Of a DNA stretch of 64,000 nucleotides, positions 1 through 9,427 are shown one piece after another. The position numbers were made by a program, and so were the translations under genes. The notes beneath the pieces were generated by a model. The model made no database searches. It saw only the letters and a program-made list of their open reading frames with translations, and was not told the origin of the DNA. This DNA comes from Haematococcus lacustris (lineage: Eukaryota; Chlorophyta; Chlorophyceae; Chlamydomonadales; Haematococcaceae): contig JASKMD010000016.1 of assembly GCA_030144725.1 (NCBI GenBank), forward strand, positions 1,269,793-1,333,792, in the 5' to 3' direction. How positions within the stretch are numbered: the first letter of the stretch is position 1; each line of letters begins with the position of its first letter.

Positions 1-993
1 TGCTAGCAACATTCAATAACAAAACCAAGTTGAGTCGAGCAGAGCTCAATGCTGCAGCTACCACCAGTAGAGCGTGACCCGGAAGCACCTACCAGTAGCT
101 GTTGATGCGTCGCTGCCTGGTGAGCATCGTACCAGAGGCTGAATAGACAGGCAACAGCAAGCCAGCCCACAATAAATCACTGAAAAGGGGACAAAGTTGT
201 GTATGGTATATGGACAAAATGGACTATGGTTTCAAAGTATCTTTAGCCGCGTTGCAACAGTATGTTTCACGACGAAGGCGTATGCCAGTGTACCCGTGTG
301 GGTGTGCCTGCGCCTGCAGGGAATGTGTGTGAGCAAGAGCTATTTACGGTAGGGTAGAAGAGAGCGCCGTGTTTGATGAATGATATAAAGAGGGCTGTAC
401 TGTGCAGGAGGTGCCAAAAATGTCGATAGCATGTCGGCAGATGCTTTCAGTCGTAACACATCGCGTTGAACTTACCGTGTCAACAGTCAAGCAAACACGG
501 CGCATCGCCTTGGTAGCTATGTCGGCCCCAGGCTCCGGTACGATGATAGCCCAGCATCCGAGAAATGCAGTAATTAAAAGCAAAGCCGATAGAAGCAGCT
601 TGCTGGCGAAGTGCTGGGCAAACCACCGCCCCATCGCGCACGGGATTTTATTGGGGGTAGGCTAGCGGCAGGCTACGGTCCGGATAGAAAGCAACGACAG
701 CGGCTATTAGACGCTAGTAGACATCATACACGCGGCATTCGTGGAGCTGTGTTGCCCGCGGTGCACGTGAGCCCACATGACAGCTATGTTTATCCACGGG
801 AAACTTTTTTTGTAGACTGACGGTTAGGGCGCGTTAATGTTAACACCCTAGGCTTTCGACTTTAACACATTGTTAACGCTACTTTAACACATTGTTAACA
901 CCTTCAGCCTCCACCCTGACGACCCGGTGTGCAAGGGGTCACCCCCGCCATTGGCCCCGCAATTCACTTTTTGGCACCGTCTTTGATTCAGGT
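1..993. other. No gene recognised
   Basis: Only short unconvincing reading frames are present on either strand. Positions 835-900 hold a small direct repeat built on the motif TTTAACACATTGTTAACGCT. At about 937 a sequence GGTCACCCCCGCCATTGG resembles a transposon end and recurs in inverse orientation near 20143, 25506 and 27113, but no partner end is visible here. Confidence 0.6.
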
Positions 994-1121
994 GGTCACC
1001 CCGGCCGTTGGTCCCGCCAATCCGTGACAGGCGCGACGCTCACACCACGCGCTAGTGAAGGGTAGCTGAGGCTATCGCGGTAACTCACGCGCGCTGAAAC
1101 TCGCGTTTTGGACTGAAGCCT
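994..1121. repeat. Left terminal inverted repeat, 128 bp
   Basis: Identical by eye to the reverse complement of 3499-3626. Identity stops after GACTGAAGCCT. Confidence 0.9.
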
Positions 1122-1249
1122 CCCAGATCACTCCGCCCGCCATTCCCGCGGACTGTGAACATGGTCGCTCGCTGCAACCTGGGGCTCAACGGGGTGCGAC
1201 CGTACGTGGGTCGCAGGGCGAAGCGCAAGATTCCCTGGGTCGCTATTCA

Positions 1250-1745
1250 CACAACCTTGTCATGGATGTCCCGGTGCCGGGACGTGTGCAATTGGCGTAG
1301 CACCGTGCGGCATGCGATGACCGCTTAGTCTTCTATACGCCCATTATGCTATGAACACCGTAGATGAAATAGTACAGCCACTAATCAGCCGGCTGCTCTC
1401 ACAACATCGCGCAGCACAAGTGCATTGTGGAGGTACTTCGCATCGACGTGGTGGCATCCGAACGCTCTAAGGGCAAGTACAGCCGGCGATCCAAATTTCT
1501 CCCGGCTCGAGTAACCAGACAATGTACTCTTGATGTAGGCGCGCACCTAATGCTATTTCTGCGGGAGCCTAGGTCCTTTAGCTCATAAATTCTTCTCAGC
1601 TCCGGGTAAGGACGGACACATGTAGCCAGTACAACTTGCTATGTTGCTTGTAAGGCCTATGTTGTATGTAGCAGAATGACCCGCCCTTGCTGCCGCTCTC
1701 AATGTAGAAAATGCAGATGTTACTAGAAAGTTATTTAAGTCGTGC
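1250..1745 (+). repeat. Diverged dispersed repeat inside the transposon
   Basis: This stretch matches 20320-20815 and its duplicate 25683-26178 with many substitutions and small indels. Examples are the shared blocks CACCGTGCGGCATGCGATGA and AGAATGACCCGCCCTT. It lies between the left TIR and the first reading frame, so it may be the 5' non-coding part of an element whose relic also sits in the tandem duplication. Confidence 0.7.
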
Positions 1746-1761
1746 ATAGCTACCCCCATGG

Positions 1762-2316
1762 TTGACGACTGTTGCAGGAGCCAGGCACCCTATGGGTATT
1801 CCCAGCAAACGCGCCAAGGCCAGTAGGGCTAATGGGGCTCAAGGGCAGCTGCAGCAGCAGCTACGTGAAGCAGCAGCTCGACAACAACAGATCCTTATGT
1901 CTGCAGTTGCTGCCACATGCTGGGGCCATAAGCGCCCACGCAGCTGCCTTGGCCGGAGCGCTCAGCAGCAGCTCAGCATGGACCAGCAGGAGCTGCAGGG
2001 TGCCCAACATCAGCTCGGTCTAGACCAGCAGCAGCTGCTGGGTGCCGAGCAGCAGCTAGCTCTGGACCAGCAACAGCTGCATGGTGCCAAGCGGCAGCTG
2101 ACCATGGACCAGGGTCAGCTGCAGGGTGCCCAGCACCAGCTGGCTCTGGACCAGCAGCAGCTGAAGCGTGCCCTGCAGCAGCTGACCCTGGATCAACAAC
2201 AGCTGAAGGGTGCCCAGCAGCAGCTAGCTCTGGACCAGCAGCAGCTAGCTCTAGATCAGCAGCAGCTTTGCATCAAGTGCTTGATTATCTACAGGGTGAG
2301 CGGTGCATGGTCATGA
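1762..2316 (+). CDS. Gln-rich heptad-repeat (coiled-coil) N-terminal part of transposase-like protein
   Basis: From about 1975 to 2265 the DNA is a 42-bp tandem repeat coding 14-residue units of the type LDQQQLKGAQQQLA, which are two leucine heptads each. This predicts a long coiled coil, a plausible dimerisation segment. The frame ends at 2316, but the next frame (2268-3152) continues the protein with an overlap and a frame change. The two are probably one protein joined by a frameshift or a small splice event. The window shows only an approximate start near 1762, which is not a certain ATG. On its own this could be dismissed as low-complexity coding, but its position inside a TIR element next to a conserved domain supports it. 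Confidence 0.5.
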   Translation: MTTVAGARHPMGIPSKRAKASRANGAQGQLQQQLREAAARQQQILMSAVAATCWGHKRPRSCLGRSAQQQLSMDQQELQGAQHQLGLDQQQLLGAEQQLALDQQQLHGAKRQLTMDQGQLQGAQHQLALDQQQLKRALQQLTLDQQQLKGAQQQLALDQQQLALDQQQLCIKCLIIYRVSGAWS

Positions 2317-3152
2317 AGCAGTTGTGCATGTGGTCAGATGGGTGCGCAGCCCAATTCAAGGGCACACCGGCATTGCAGCTGCACCGGCGCATGGCCATGA
2401 GGTACAGGGTGTCAGTGTGGTGGTCGTATGGAGCCACATCTCATTTCAAGGGCCGCCATGACTCTGAGGGTGGGGTATTCAAGCATAGCATGGCAGCCAG
2501 AGTCTTGGCTGATCACCCAGATCTCAGTGCAGAGTGCAAGGCTCAGCAGTTGGCAGGTGTGCATAATGTAGAGTGTGTGGTGCCAGCTGCACAACTAGCA
2601 GCCAGTGTTGCGCATCAGACTAGGGGGAGCGTGCAGCGGCGGTGGTGTTTGGTGCTGAAGGATGAAGAAGTTGAGAAGTGTGCTGAGCTTGACCCTGATG
2701 CCCACAGGCTGCTTCGCACCATCACTGGGTCACGGGCCATGCATGCAATGTTCTTCCCTGCAGATGGGGTTGCGCCCATGTGGTCTGAGACTGCATGTGC
2801 GTGTGTGAGGCACATGGGCAGCAAGCCACAGCAGTGCATGTGTCATGGAGCATCTACTCTGAGCAGCATACCCATGTTTGGACGTGTGACACTGGCAAGT
2901 GACAAGAAGGAAGATGCTGAGTGCTTGAGGCTTCTGCATGCACGGGCACCACACATTGCAAGCGCCCACATGACCTTGAATGTGCAGCTGCTGAAGGAGT
3001 ATGCACGGGAGTGCTTGGGCTGGAAGGGCAAGAGGTTGACGCAGAAGAAGCCATTGCTTAGGGCTGACATCCTAGAACATCTGAGGTGGGAGCAAGAGAT
3101 GGAGGAGGATCAGTTGGCTGAAGTGGGGGTTGACGAGGCAGATGAAATGTAA
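2268..3152 (+). CDS. Transposase-like protein with SDG/QFK and SHFKG motifs and SAP-like C-terminus
   Basis: The frame is 294 residues from a TTG at 2268; the first in-frame ATG is 2307. The visible order is: WSDGCAAQFKG at residues 22-32, then YGATSHFKGRHDSEGG at about 55-70, a Cys/His-containing middle, and a C-terminal stretch around residues 243-275 (LLKEYARECLGWKGK, then KKPLLRADILEHL) that resembles a SAP DNA-binding helix-extension-helix. An SDG...QFK / SHxKGxxDxxGG pattern is familiar from RNase-H-like proteins carried by eukaryotic mobile elements; I cannot name the superfamily. A second, decayed homologue lies at 7183-7689. Acidic residues in SDG, RHDSEGG and downstream are candidates for a DDE triad, which is inference. 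Confidence 0.6.
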   Translation: MHQVLDYLQGERCMVMKQLCMWSDGCAAQFKGTPALQLHRRMAMRYRVSVWWSYGATSHFKGRHDSEGGVFKHSMAARVLADHPDLSAECKAQQLAGVHNVECVVPAAQLAASVAHQTRGSVQRRWCLVLKDEEVEKCAELDPDAHRLLRTITGSRAMHAMFFPADGVAPMWSETACACVRHMGSKPQQCMCHGASTLSSIPMFGRVTLASDKKEDAECLRLLHARAPHIASAHMTLNVQLLKEYARECLGWKGKRLTQKKPLLRADILEHLRWEQEMEEDQLAEVGVDEADEM

Positions 3153-3155
3153 GAC

Positions 3156-3498
3156 CAAGTACTTTCGATTGAAACCAGCAGCACCAACTGAGCCAGAATA
3201 GCACGAACTGAGCCGATAAAGCCGATTAAGGCAATGACCAAAAAATTAACAGTGCCATGCGCCCAACTTGCACAGTTTCAGCTAAGCGTGGCGTGACTCA
3301 GTCTCGTGGTGTAATGACATGGCTCGGTAGCATGGCGCACTGCGATGGCCTACTCCGCAGTACTGCGAGGCTGCCTCCATGGTGCGAACTTTGCTACGGA
3401 CGCCACGGAGCGCCTCGCCACCCTGCTCTTGTAGGTGGGTCGCTGCTTGTTTGCGCTATCTCAAGTTTCGACCTGGTGGCGGGCGGTGTACTGGGACA
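3156..3498. other. 3' non-coding part of the 994-3626 transposon
   Basis: No supported gene. The short frames here overlap the right TIR or are shadows of it. Confidence 0.5.
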
Positions 3499-3626
3499 AG
3501 GCTTCAGTCCAAAACGCGAGTTTCAGCGCGCGTGAGTTACCGCGATAGCCTCAGCTACCCTTCACTAGCGCGTGGTGTGAGCGTCGCGCCTGTCACGGAT
3601 TGGCGGGACCAACGGCCGGGGTGACC
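3499..3626. repeat. Right terminal inverted repeat, 128 bp
   Basis: Reverse complement of 994-1121 with no mismatch found by eye, suggesting a recent or homogenised element. Confidence 0.9.
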
Positions 3627-4795
3627 TAAGGCGGCTCAAATCTTGACATTCAAATGCATGCCAGTTTTGCTCATGCGGGCCTCGCCGCGACCGACCGCCG
3701 CGACCGACGTGGCCCAGTAGCCTCTGCAAACAGTCAGGGACAGTCGCCGCAGTCAAAACAATTCACATGGCACGCCAAACCGATGTAACGACGCCCCTCC
3801 ACCCATGCTCGGAAGTATACAAGGCTGCTGCATTGCTTGACCGCTGCGTGAGTAGTACCTACTACCAGGCCACTCGGTAAGGCCACTCAAGGTGTGTAGG
3901 ACATTGCTACGTTACCTTGCTCGACATGTTGGGTCGGATCCCTCCCGCCCGCCCTCCGCTTGCGTGTCCAGCTTGTGTCCAGCTCCGCCCTGACCCCCTG
4001 CTGCTCAGCTGGAGGGGTGGGCAGCCCAGGGGCAGCACCAGCACCAGCTGCCTGCTGCTGCCAGGGGGGTGCAGCAGGAGGGGGGGGGCAGCAGGAGGGG
4101 GGGTGCAGCAGGAGGGGGGTGCAGCAGGAGGGGGGGGCTGGGAGGGGGTGGGAGGGGGTGGGGCTGGGGCTGGGGTGGGGTGGGGCTGCCAGGGGGTGGT
4201 CCGGTTGGGCTAGTCAGCACTGCAAGGCAAAGTTAGGTCACGCCAAAGTATGTTCCCACAAGCCTACTCAATGAAATGCCGTGCTTTCTTCTCCAGCAGC
4301 TGTGACGTTGAGTAAGGAACAGAGTTACAGATCGAAAATCTGAAAAGTCGCAGTGGTCAGCTCACAACATACTACTTTGTGGATGGGGGTCCCTTTTCCT
4401 GTGTGACTGGCGAGAGAGAGACGCACATTCTCCGCGTTTCTTGCAATGTCGATCAGTAACTTGCCCCTCGACGGTCTTCCGACTCCGCCTGCACCAATGA
4501 AAGGCTTGCGGAGTGAGCTTGGCGGGCTAAACATAGATTGTACTTCAGGCTCGATGCCAAGCGCAGTTCGCTCATTGGTGCCGCTACTCACCACTAGAAC
4601 AATCGATAGTGAGCAGCTGAGGTGTGTCCGCGCTCGCTTGCGCCGGTATGGACTCTGATGCAAGGATTAACGCGCCGCTTGCCAGTAGATGCGGAGTAAT
4701 TCGCAGGTGCCAATGCAACAAACGCTATCGAAATCGGTGCACTCTGTAGCGAGTACTTGCATGAAGATTACCAACCCCATGTTGGGGACTCCTGA
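3627..4795 (+). mobile_element. Truncated copy of TCAGG-TIR family (left arm of giant inverted repeat)
   Basis: From 3627 to 4795 the sequence is the reverse complement of 4847-6897, apart from a much shorter G-rich minisatellite at 4070-4205. Its right end is GTTGGGGACTCCTGA, the family's terminal repeat. The left end is missing: the homology starts abruptly where the 994-3626 transposon ends, at a position that is internal in the complete copy. No transposase is encoded; the short frames are in repeats. Confidence 0.85.
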
Positions 4796-5439
4796 CTTTG
4801 ATCCGCTGCATGTAATTTTTCCACCATTGGGCTCTACATCTCACAATCAGGAGTCCCCAACATGGGGTTGGTAATCTTCATGCAAGTACTCGCTACAGAG
4901 TGCACCGATTTCGATAGCGTTTGTTGCATTGGCACCTGCAAATTACTCCGCATCTACTGGCAAGCGGCGCGTTAATCCTTGCATCAGAGTCCATACCGGC
5001 GCAAGCGAGCGCGGACACACCTCAGCTGCTCACTATCGATTGTTCTAGTGGTGAGTAGCGGCACCAATGAGCGAACTGCGCTTGGCATCGAGCCTGAAGT
5101 ACAATCTATGTTTAGCCCGCCAAGCTCACTCCGCAAGCCTTTCATTGGTGCAGGCGGAGTCGGAAGACCGTCGAGGGGCAAGTTACTGATCGACATTGCA
5201 AGAAACGCGGAGAATGTGCGTCTCTCTCTCGCCAGTCACACAGGAAAAGGGACCCCCATCCACAAAGTAGTATGTTGTGAGCTGACCACTGCGACTTTTC
5301 AGATTTTCGATCTGTAACTCTGTTCCTTACTCAACGTCACAGCTGCTGGAGAAGAAAGCACGGCATTTCATTGAGTAGGCTTGTGGGAACATACTTTGGC
5401 GTGACCTAACTTTGCCTTGCAGTGCTGACTAGCCCAACC

Positions 5440-6060
5440 GGACCACCCCCTGGCAGCCCCACCCCACCCCAGCCCCAGCCCCACCCCCTCCCACCCCCTC
5501 CCAGCCCCAGCCCTACCCCCTCCCACCCCCTCCCAGCCCCAGCCCCGCCCTCCCAACCCCTCCCTCCCCCAGCCCCGCCCTCCCCCCCCATCCCACCCCC
5601 TCCTAGCCCCAGCCCCGCCTTCCCCACCCCTCCCACCCCCAGCCCGCACTCCCACCCCCTCCCAGCCCCAGCCCCAACCTCCCATCCCCTCCCACCCCCT
5701 CCCAGCCCCAGCCCCGCCCTCCCACCCCCTAGCACTGCCTTTCCACCCCCTCCCACCCCCTCCCACCCCCTCCCAGCCCCCTCCCACCCCCTTCCAGGAA
5801 CCCTTCCAGCCCCCCCCCACCCCTTCCCAGCCCCCTCCCACCCCCTCCCACTCTGGACCGTGCCCCACCCCCTCCCCAGCCCTGCATAGCCTTTCCACCT
5901 CCTCCTACCCCCTTCCAACCCCAGCCCCGCCTCCCCCCCCCTCATTGCCCTCCCATTGCCCTCCCATCCGCCCCCTCATTGCCCTCCCATCCCTGCTAAC
6001 CCCTCCCAACCTCAGCCCCGCCCTCCCCCCACCACCACCACCCCCTCCCATGGCGATGAG
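5440..6060 (+). repeat. C-rich minisatellite (CCCCTCCCA/CCCCAGCC type)
   Basis: Irregular tandem units such as CCCACCCCCTCCCAGCCCC run for about 600 bp. The long Pro-rich or Gly-rich frames across it are compositional. The equivalent in the left arm of the inverted repeat is only about 130 bp, showing expansion or contraction after duplication. Confidence 0.9.
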
Positions 6061-6074
6061 CTGGGGGTAGCAGC

Positions 6075-6515
6075 AGGTGCCGGTGCTGGTGCCGCCCCTG
6101 ACCTGCCCCCCCCTCCTGCTGCACCCCCCTGGCAGGAGCAGGCAGCTGGTGCTGGTGCCGCCCCTGACCTGCCCCCCCCTCCTGCTGCACCCCCCTGGCA
6201 GGAGCAGGCAGCTGGTGCTGGTGCCGCCCCTGACCTGCCCCCCCCTCCTGCTGCACCTCCCTGGCAGGAGCAGGCAGCTGGTGCTGGTGCCGCCCCTGAC
6301 CTGCTACCCCCCTCCTGCTGCACCCCCCTGGCAGCAGCAGGCGGCTGGTGCTGGTGCTGCCCCTGGGCTGCCCACCCCTCCTGCTGCACCCCCCTGGCAG
6401 CAGCAGGCGGCTGGTGCTGGTCCTGACCCTGGGCTGCCCCCCCCTCCTGCTGCACCCCCCTGGCAGCAGCAGGCAGCTGGTGCTGGTGCTGCCCCTGGGC
6501 TGCCCACCCCTCCAG
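6075..6515 (+). repeat. 66-bp tandem repeat, about 6-7 units
   Basis: Units read GCTGGTGCTGGTGCCGCCCC followed by a C-rich run and CCCTGGCAGGAGCAGGCA, and recur every 66 bp. They stay open in several frames because 66 is a multiple of three. I do not regard this as a gene. Confidence 0.85.
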
Positions 6516-7182
6516 CTGAGCAGCAGGGGGTCAGGGCGGAGCTGGACACAAGCTGGACACGCAAGCGGAGGGCGGGCGGGAGGGATCCGACCCAACATGT
6601 CGAGCAAGGTAACGTAGCAATGTCCTACACACCTTGAGTGGCCTTACCGAGTGGCCTGGTAGTAGGTACTACTCACGCAGCGGTCAAGCAATGCAGCAGC
6701 CTTGTATACTTCCGAGCATGGGTGGAGGGGCGTCGTTACATCGGTTTGGCGTGCCATGTGAATTGTTTTGACTGCGGCGACTGTCCCTGACTGTTTGCAG
6801 AGGCTACTGGGCCACGTCGGTCGCGGCGGTCGGTCGCGGCGAGGCCCGCATGAGCAAAACTGGCATGCATTTGAATGTCAAGATTTGAGCCGCCTTAGCA
6901 CTCAGCACACTGCACAATATTTAATGTTACAAGCTGCACCGCATAGCTGACAGAGTCTTCTATCCAGGGATGTGCGAATCATAAATAGAAACCACGTGGC
7001 TGAGACGCGGCGTCGTTTTGATTACCAGGGGTCGGTTTCCTATCATTTCCAGCCATTTTTTGAATGTTGGGGACACCTGACTCACAACGGTGTCGCTAGC
7101 AGGTTAGGCCCTCTTTTGTCGATTGTACTGCATTGTCTCGTCGACTTGATTAGCTTCGCAATGTCATTCTCCATCTGTTTAT

Positions 7183-7689
7183 ATGCGTGTCGCAACAGGA
7201 GAGATGAATTGGTGGCCGGGGCATTTCCGTGCCGAGCAGCCTTTGCTGCCGTTGGACTGGGCAACTCGCGAATACATCTCAGGTAAGCACGGGGTGCTGT
7301 TTCTTAGTGCGTTCTGCATACAATGTCAACACATGCAACCAAATCTGCTGACCTCCACAGGTGCTTGGCTGTTGTGAAGATCAGCATTAAACCCACAGCA
7401 GCCCAAGGCTCTTCCAAGCTTCAAGGGTACAGTACAAGGGTCTCGTGCACAACACAGCATGTATTTTCCTGCTACTACCGAGGGTGAGCTCATGTGGTCA
7501 ATGACGGCATGTGCTTGTGGTGCACGCATGAGCAACCCCCCTCAGCCGTGTGGTGCACAGTGCCGTGGTTCGATGCCTCTTGAGCCAATGCCCATGCTGC
7601 TAGACAAGGAAGCTGCTAGGCAAGCTGCTTTGAACGCAGAGTGTATTATGTTACAGTTCTGCTTTAAACCTAGTATGCATGTGATTTGA
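7183..7689 (+). pseudogene. Decayed relative of the 2268-3152 transposase-like gene
   Basis: From about 7384 to 7689 the frame contains SRAQHSMYFPATTEGELMWS, TACACGARM and PMPMLLDKEAARQAALNAEC. These align with SRAMHAMFFPADGVAPMWS, TACACVRHM and the following region of the 2268-3152 protein. An upstream frame from 7183 (GEMNWWPGHFRAEQPLLPLDW) ends at a good donor, TCAG|GTAAGC near 7282, and an acceptor TCCACAG is at about 7360, so an intron is plausible. The N-terminal SDG motif and the SAP-like end are absent. It is a 5'- and 3'-truncated relic. Confidence 0.55.
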
Positions 7690-8015
7690 ATGCGCCCATC
7701 CCAGCCCTGCATGCGAGATCGACTTTTGTCATGTTTAGTTTGTCATGACAGTTGGTAGTTTGTTCTTGGTTGATTTAATGCCTTGCACTGCTTATTGTAA
7801 GTACTTGGAACCTCACAGAACAAGGACAAGCCACTAAACGCAACAACGCTAATCCGAGATTCGCAACGTCGCGCGCTAAAGAGTACGTAAGCAGCAGCTA
7901 CAGCAGTAGCAGCAGCAGATAGCAACAACAAGTAGCAACAGCCACATAGCAGGATCGCCTTGTCCGGCTGCAAATTGTTACTATCGTCCGCCGCCATCCT
8001 GAAGATACAGCTGTA
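7690..8015. other. No gene recognised
   Basis: Contains a short CAG/TAG-rich stretch (7885-7945) and ends with GAAGATACAGCTGTACTATA, the same motif that is tandemly repeated at 19417-19545. This is the left insertion site of the large LTR element. Confidence 0.5.
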
Positions 8016-8020
8016 CTATA

Positions 8021-8280
8021 TGTAAGGAAAGCACGGCCAGACCAGAACACCACTATCAAGGTTACATAGATCTGCCACAACAGACTGGCGCATAGCTCGC
8101 GCCTACCTGTAAGGAAAGCACGGCCAGACCAGAACACCACTATCAAGGTGCCGAGGTCTGGCAAGAAACTGCCTTAACTACAACAGTCACACTCGTACAC
8201 TCGGCAGACTAGCCGCTGAATATCTCGCCCTATCATCCCGATGCTTCATGCGCAGCACCGGGAGAGCATACTTTTCAACA
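8021..8280 (-). repeat. 3' LTR of the pol-less element
   Basis: 260 bp, TG...CA. Its first 42 bp (TGTAAGGAAAGCACGG...) recur 85 bp further on inside the same LTR. Confidence 0.85.
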
Positions 8281-8521
8281 CTCCCACTCAGGGGCTAGGC
8301 AAGGAGACACTACTGCAAAGAAACAACTGCAAGAGTACAGCAAAACAAAAGAGCTACCAACGTCTACAACAGAAGAGCTACCAAACCCTTAATCGGAAAG
8401 AACTACCAAAGAGTCTTGCGAGTGCTTAGGGAACAAACAAGTACACTTGACAAGCAACTTGTGAGCACTTGAACATATTGATGTGACAGGCGCATGGTGC
8501 ATGGCATGCTTAAGTGCATGG

Positions 8522-8982
8522 GTCATGTTGTTACTGTGCACATGCTCCCACTAGCCATGCCAGCCACGGGCAGGGCTGCTCCTCGCCTGCTATTGCTGTA
8601 AGTGGCATGCAACTCCTGTTACTGCTGCTCCCACTGGCCTTGCAATTGCCACAGCTACTTCTGCTCCTGGTGTGTTGTTGCTGGTTACATGCTGCACATG
8701 TTCCCACTGGCCATGTTAGCCAGGGGCAGGGCTACTTCTCGCCTGTTGTCGCTGCAAGTGGCATGAGTGCTCAACCTTGTTTCAACTGCTGTTGCTGCTG
8801 CTCTTACTGGCCTTGCACTTGCCACAACTGCTTCTGCTGCTGGTGAGCTGTTGCTGGCTACTTACTGCACATGCTCTCACTAGCTATGCACTTGCCACAG
8901 CTGGTGCTACTCCTGGTGAGCAGTTCCTCGATACATGCTTCACATGCTCCCACTGGCCATGCCTGCTCGGGGCAGGGCTGCT
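8522..8982 (+). repeat. Minisatellite-like interior of the pol-less LTR element
   Basis: Units of about 74 bp built on CACATGCTCCCACTGGCCATG followed by CTGCTGCTCCTG. 8522-8622 recurs at 11760-11859 and 8620-8982 recurs at 15033-15402. The Leu/Cys-rich frames over it shift frame from unit to unit, so I do not call a gene. Confidence 0.75.
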
Positions 8983-9151
8983 GCTCCTGTCTGGGGCTTC
9001 AGTCTGGGGCTGAAGGGTCCATGGTGACCATAACCTCCAGTGAGCGACCTGCATCCGGATGGGCAGGAGTTCCAAATTAGCGGTCATGTACTGCGAGTCC
9101 ATGCCATGATGGCCTATGGGCGGAACGGCCATCCCTTGGGAGGGGGAGGAA

Positions 9152-9387
9152 TGTAGCGTTCCGATTCTGCACTAAGCGGATCGGCGCTAGTGTCACTGCT
9201 GAAGTGTGATACAGGCAGGTTAAGTGGTGGGCTGTACTGCTGCCCACCATTCGGGTTCGATCCCCGGAGGCCGTTCTATGTCTTAGCCTGGTTGCGCTGC
9301 AGCAGTCTGACACCTGTAACTGCGGTTAGCGTTGCATGGCGTTCACACACTGAAAAGATTTAAGGCGCGTTCTTTCTGAACGCTACA
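9152..9387 (+). repeat. Left LTR of nested gypsy
   Basis: 236 bp, TG...CA, identical by eye to 11525-11760. It contains a tRNA-like double hairpin at 9226-9267. Confidence 0.85.
9226..9267 (+). promoter_or_regulatory. tRNA-like double hairpin (B box) inside gypsy LTR
   Basis: GGTGGGC (9226-9232) pairs with GCCCACC (9242-9248) around a 9-base loop. Two bases later comes TCGGG-TTCGATC-CCCGG (9251-9267), a five-pair stem with a seven-base loop, the exact geometry of a tRNA T arm. It contains GGTTCGATCCC, a match to the RNA polymerase III B box. The same structure is in the right LTR at 11599-11640. It is not a complete tRNA. Confidence 0.55.
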
Positions 9388-9388
9388 T

Positions 9389-9397
9389 TGGTTTCCG
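9389..9397 (+). promoter_or_regulatory. Primer-binding site of nested gypsy
   Basis: TGGTTTCCG, one base after the LTR. It would pair with a tRNA ending CGGAAACCA. The gypsy element at 28167 has the same nine bases in the same position. Confidence 0.6.
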
Positions 9398-9427
9398 TAT
9401 TCCGATACCTCAGTGACTGGCCGCACC

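Larger units (their letters stand above)
994..3626 (+). mobile_element. DNA transposon with 128-bp perfect terminal inverted repeats
   Basis: The first 128 bases (994-1121, starting GGTCACCCCGGCCG) are repeated as an exact reverse complement at 3499-3626. Between them lie a Gln-rich heptad-repeat reading frame and a 294-residue transposase-like frame, which makes this a likely autonomous or formerly autonomous cut-and-paste element. I see no clear target duplication: the left flank is AGGT and the right flank TAAG. On the right it abuts a truncated copy of another transposon family at 3627. The superfamily is not assigned. Confidence 0.85.
4847..7080 (-). mobile_element. Complete TCAGG-TIR family element with 7-bp target duplication CTCACAA
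   Basis: The element starts TCAGGAGTCCCCAAC and ends GTTGGGGACACCTGA, forming 15-bp imperfect TIRs. It is flanked by CTCACAA at 4840-4846 and 7081-7087, an exact 7-bp duplication. It holds a C-rich minisatellite and a 66-bp tandem repeat but no convincing coding region, so it looks non-autonomous. It stands head-to-head with the truncated copy at 3627-4795. Confidence 0.85.

Noticed and set aside
990..3630. 4-bp target duplication for the 128-bp-TIR transposon
   Set aside because: Flanks are AGGT and TAAG and do not match; the neighbouring element is also truncated there, so a deletion may have removed the original flank.
4979..5317. 112-residue frame present in both arms of the inverted repeat (also 4325-4663, minus)
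   Set aside because: Identical because the arms are copies; the homologous stretch at 37440-37870 does not keep the frame, so selection for protein is not evident.
5368..6637. Long Gly/Trp-, Pro- and Ala-rich frames on both strands
   Set aside because: They follow C/G-rich minisatellite units whose length keeps several frames open at once; there is no non-repetitive protein sequence.
8514..9013. Leu/Cys-rich frames (also 14988-15730 and 20854-21120)
   Set aside because: They ride on CTG-rich 74-bp tandem repeats, change frame from unit to unit and occur in overlapping frames.
9226..9267. Complete tRNA gene in the gypsy LTR
   Set aside because: Only an anticodon-arm-like and a T-arm-like hairpin are present; no acceptor stem pairs around them.
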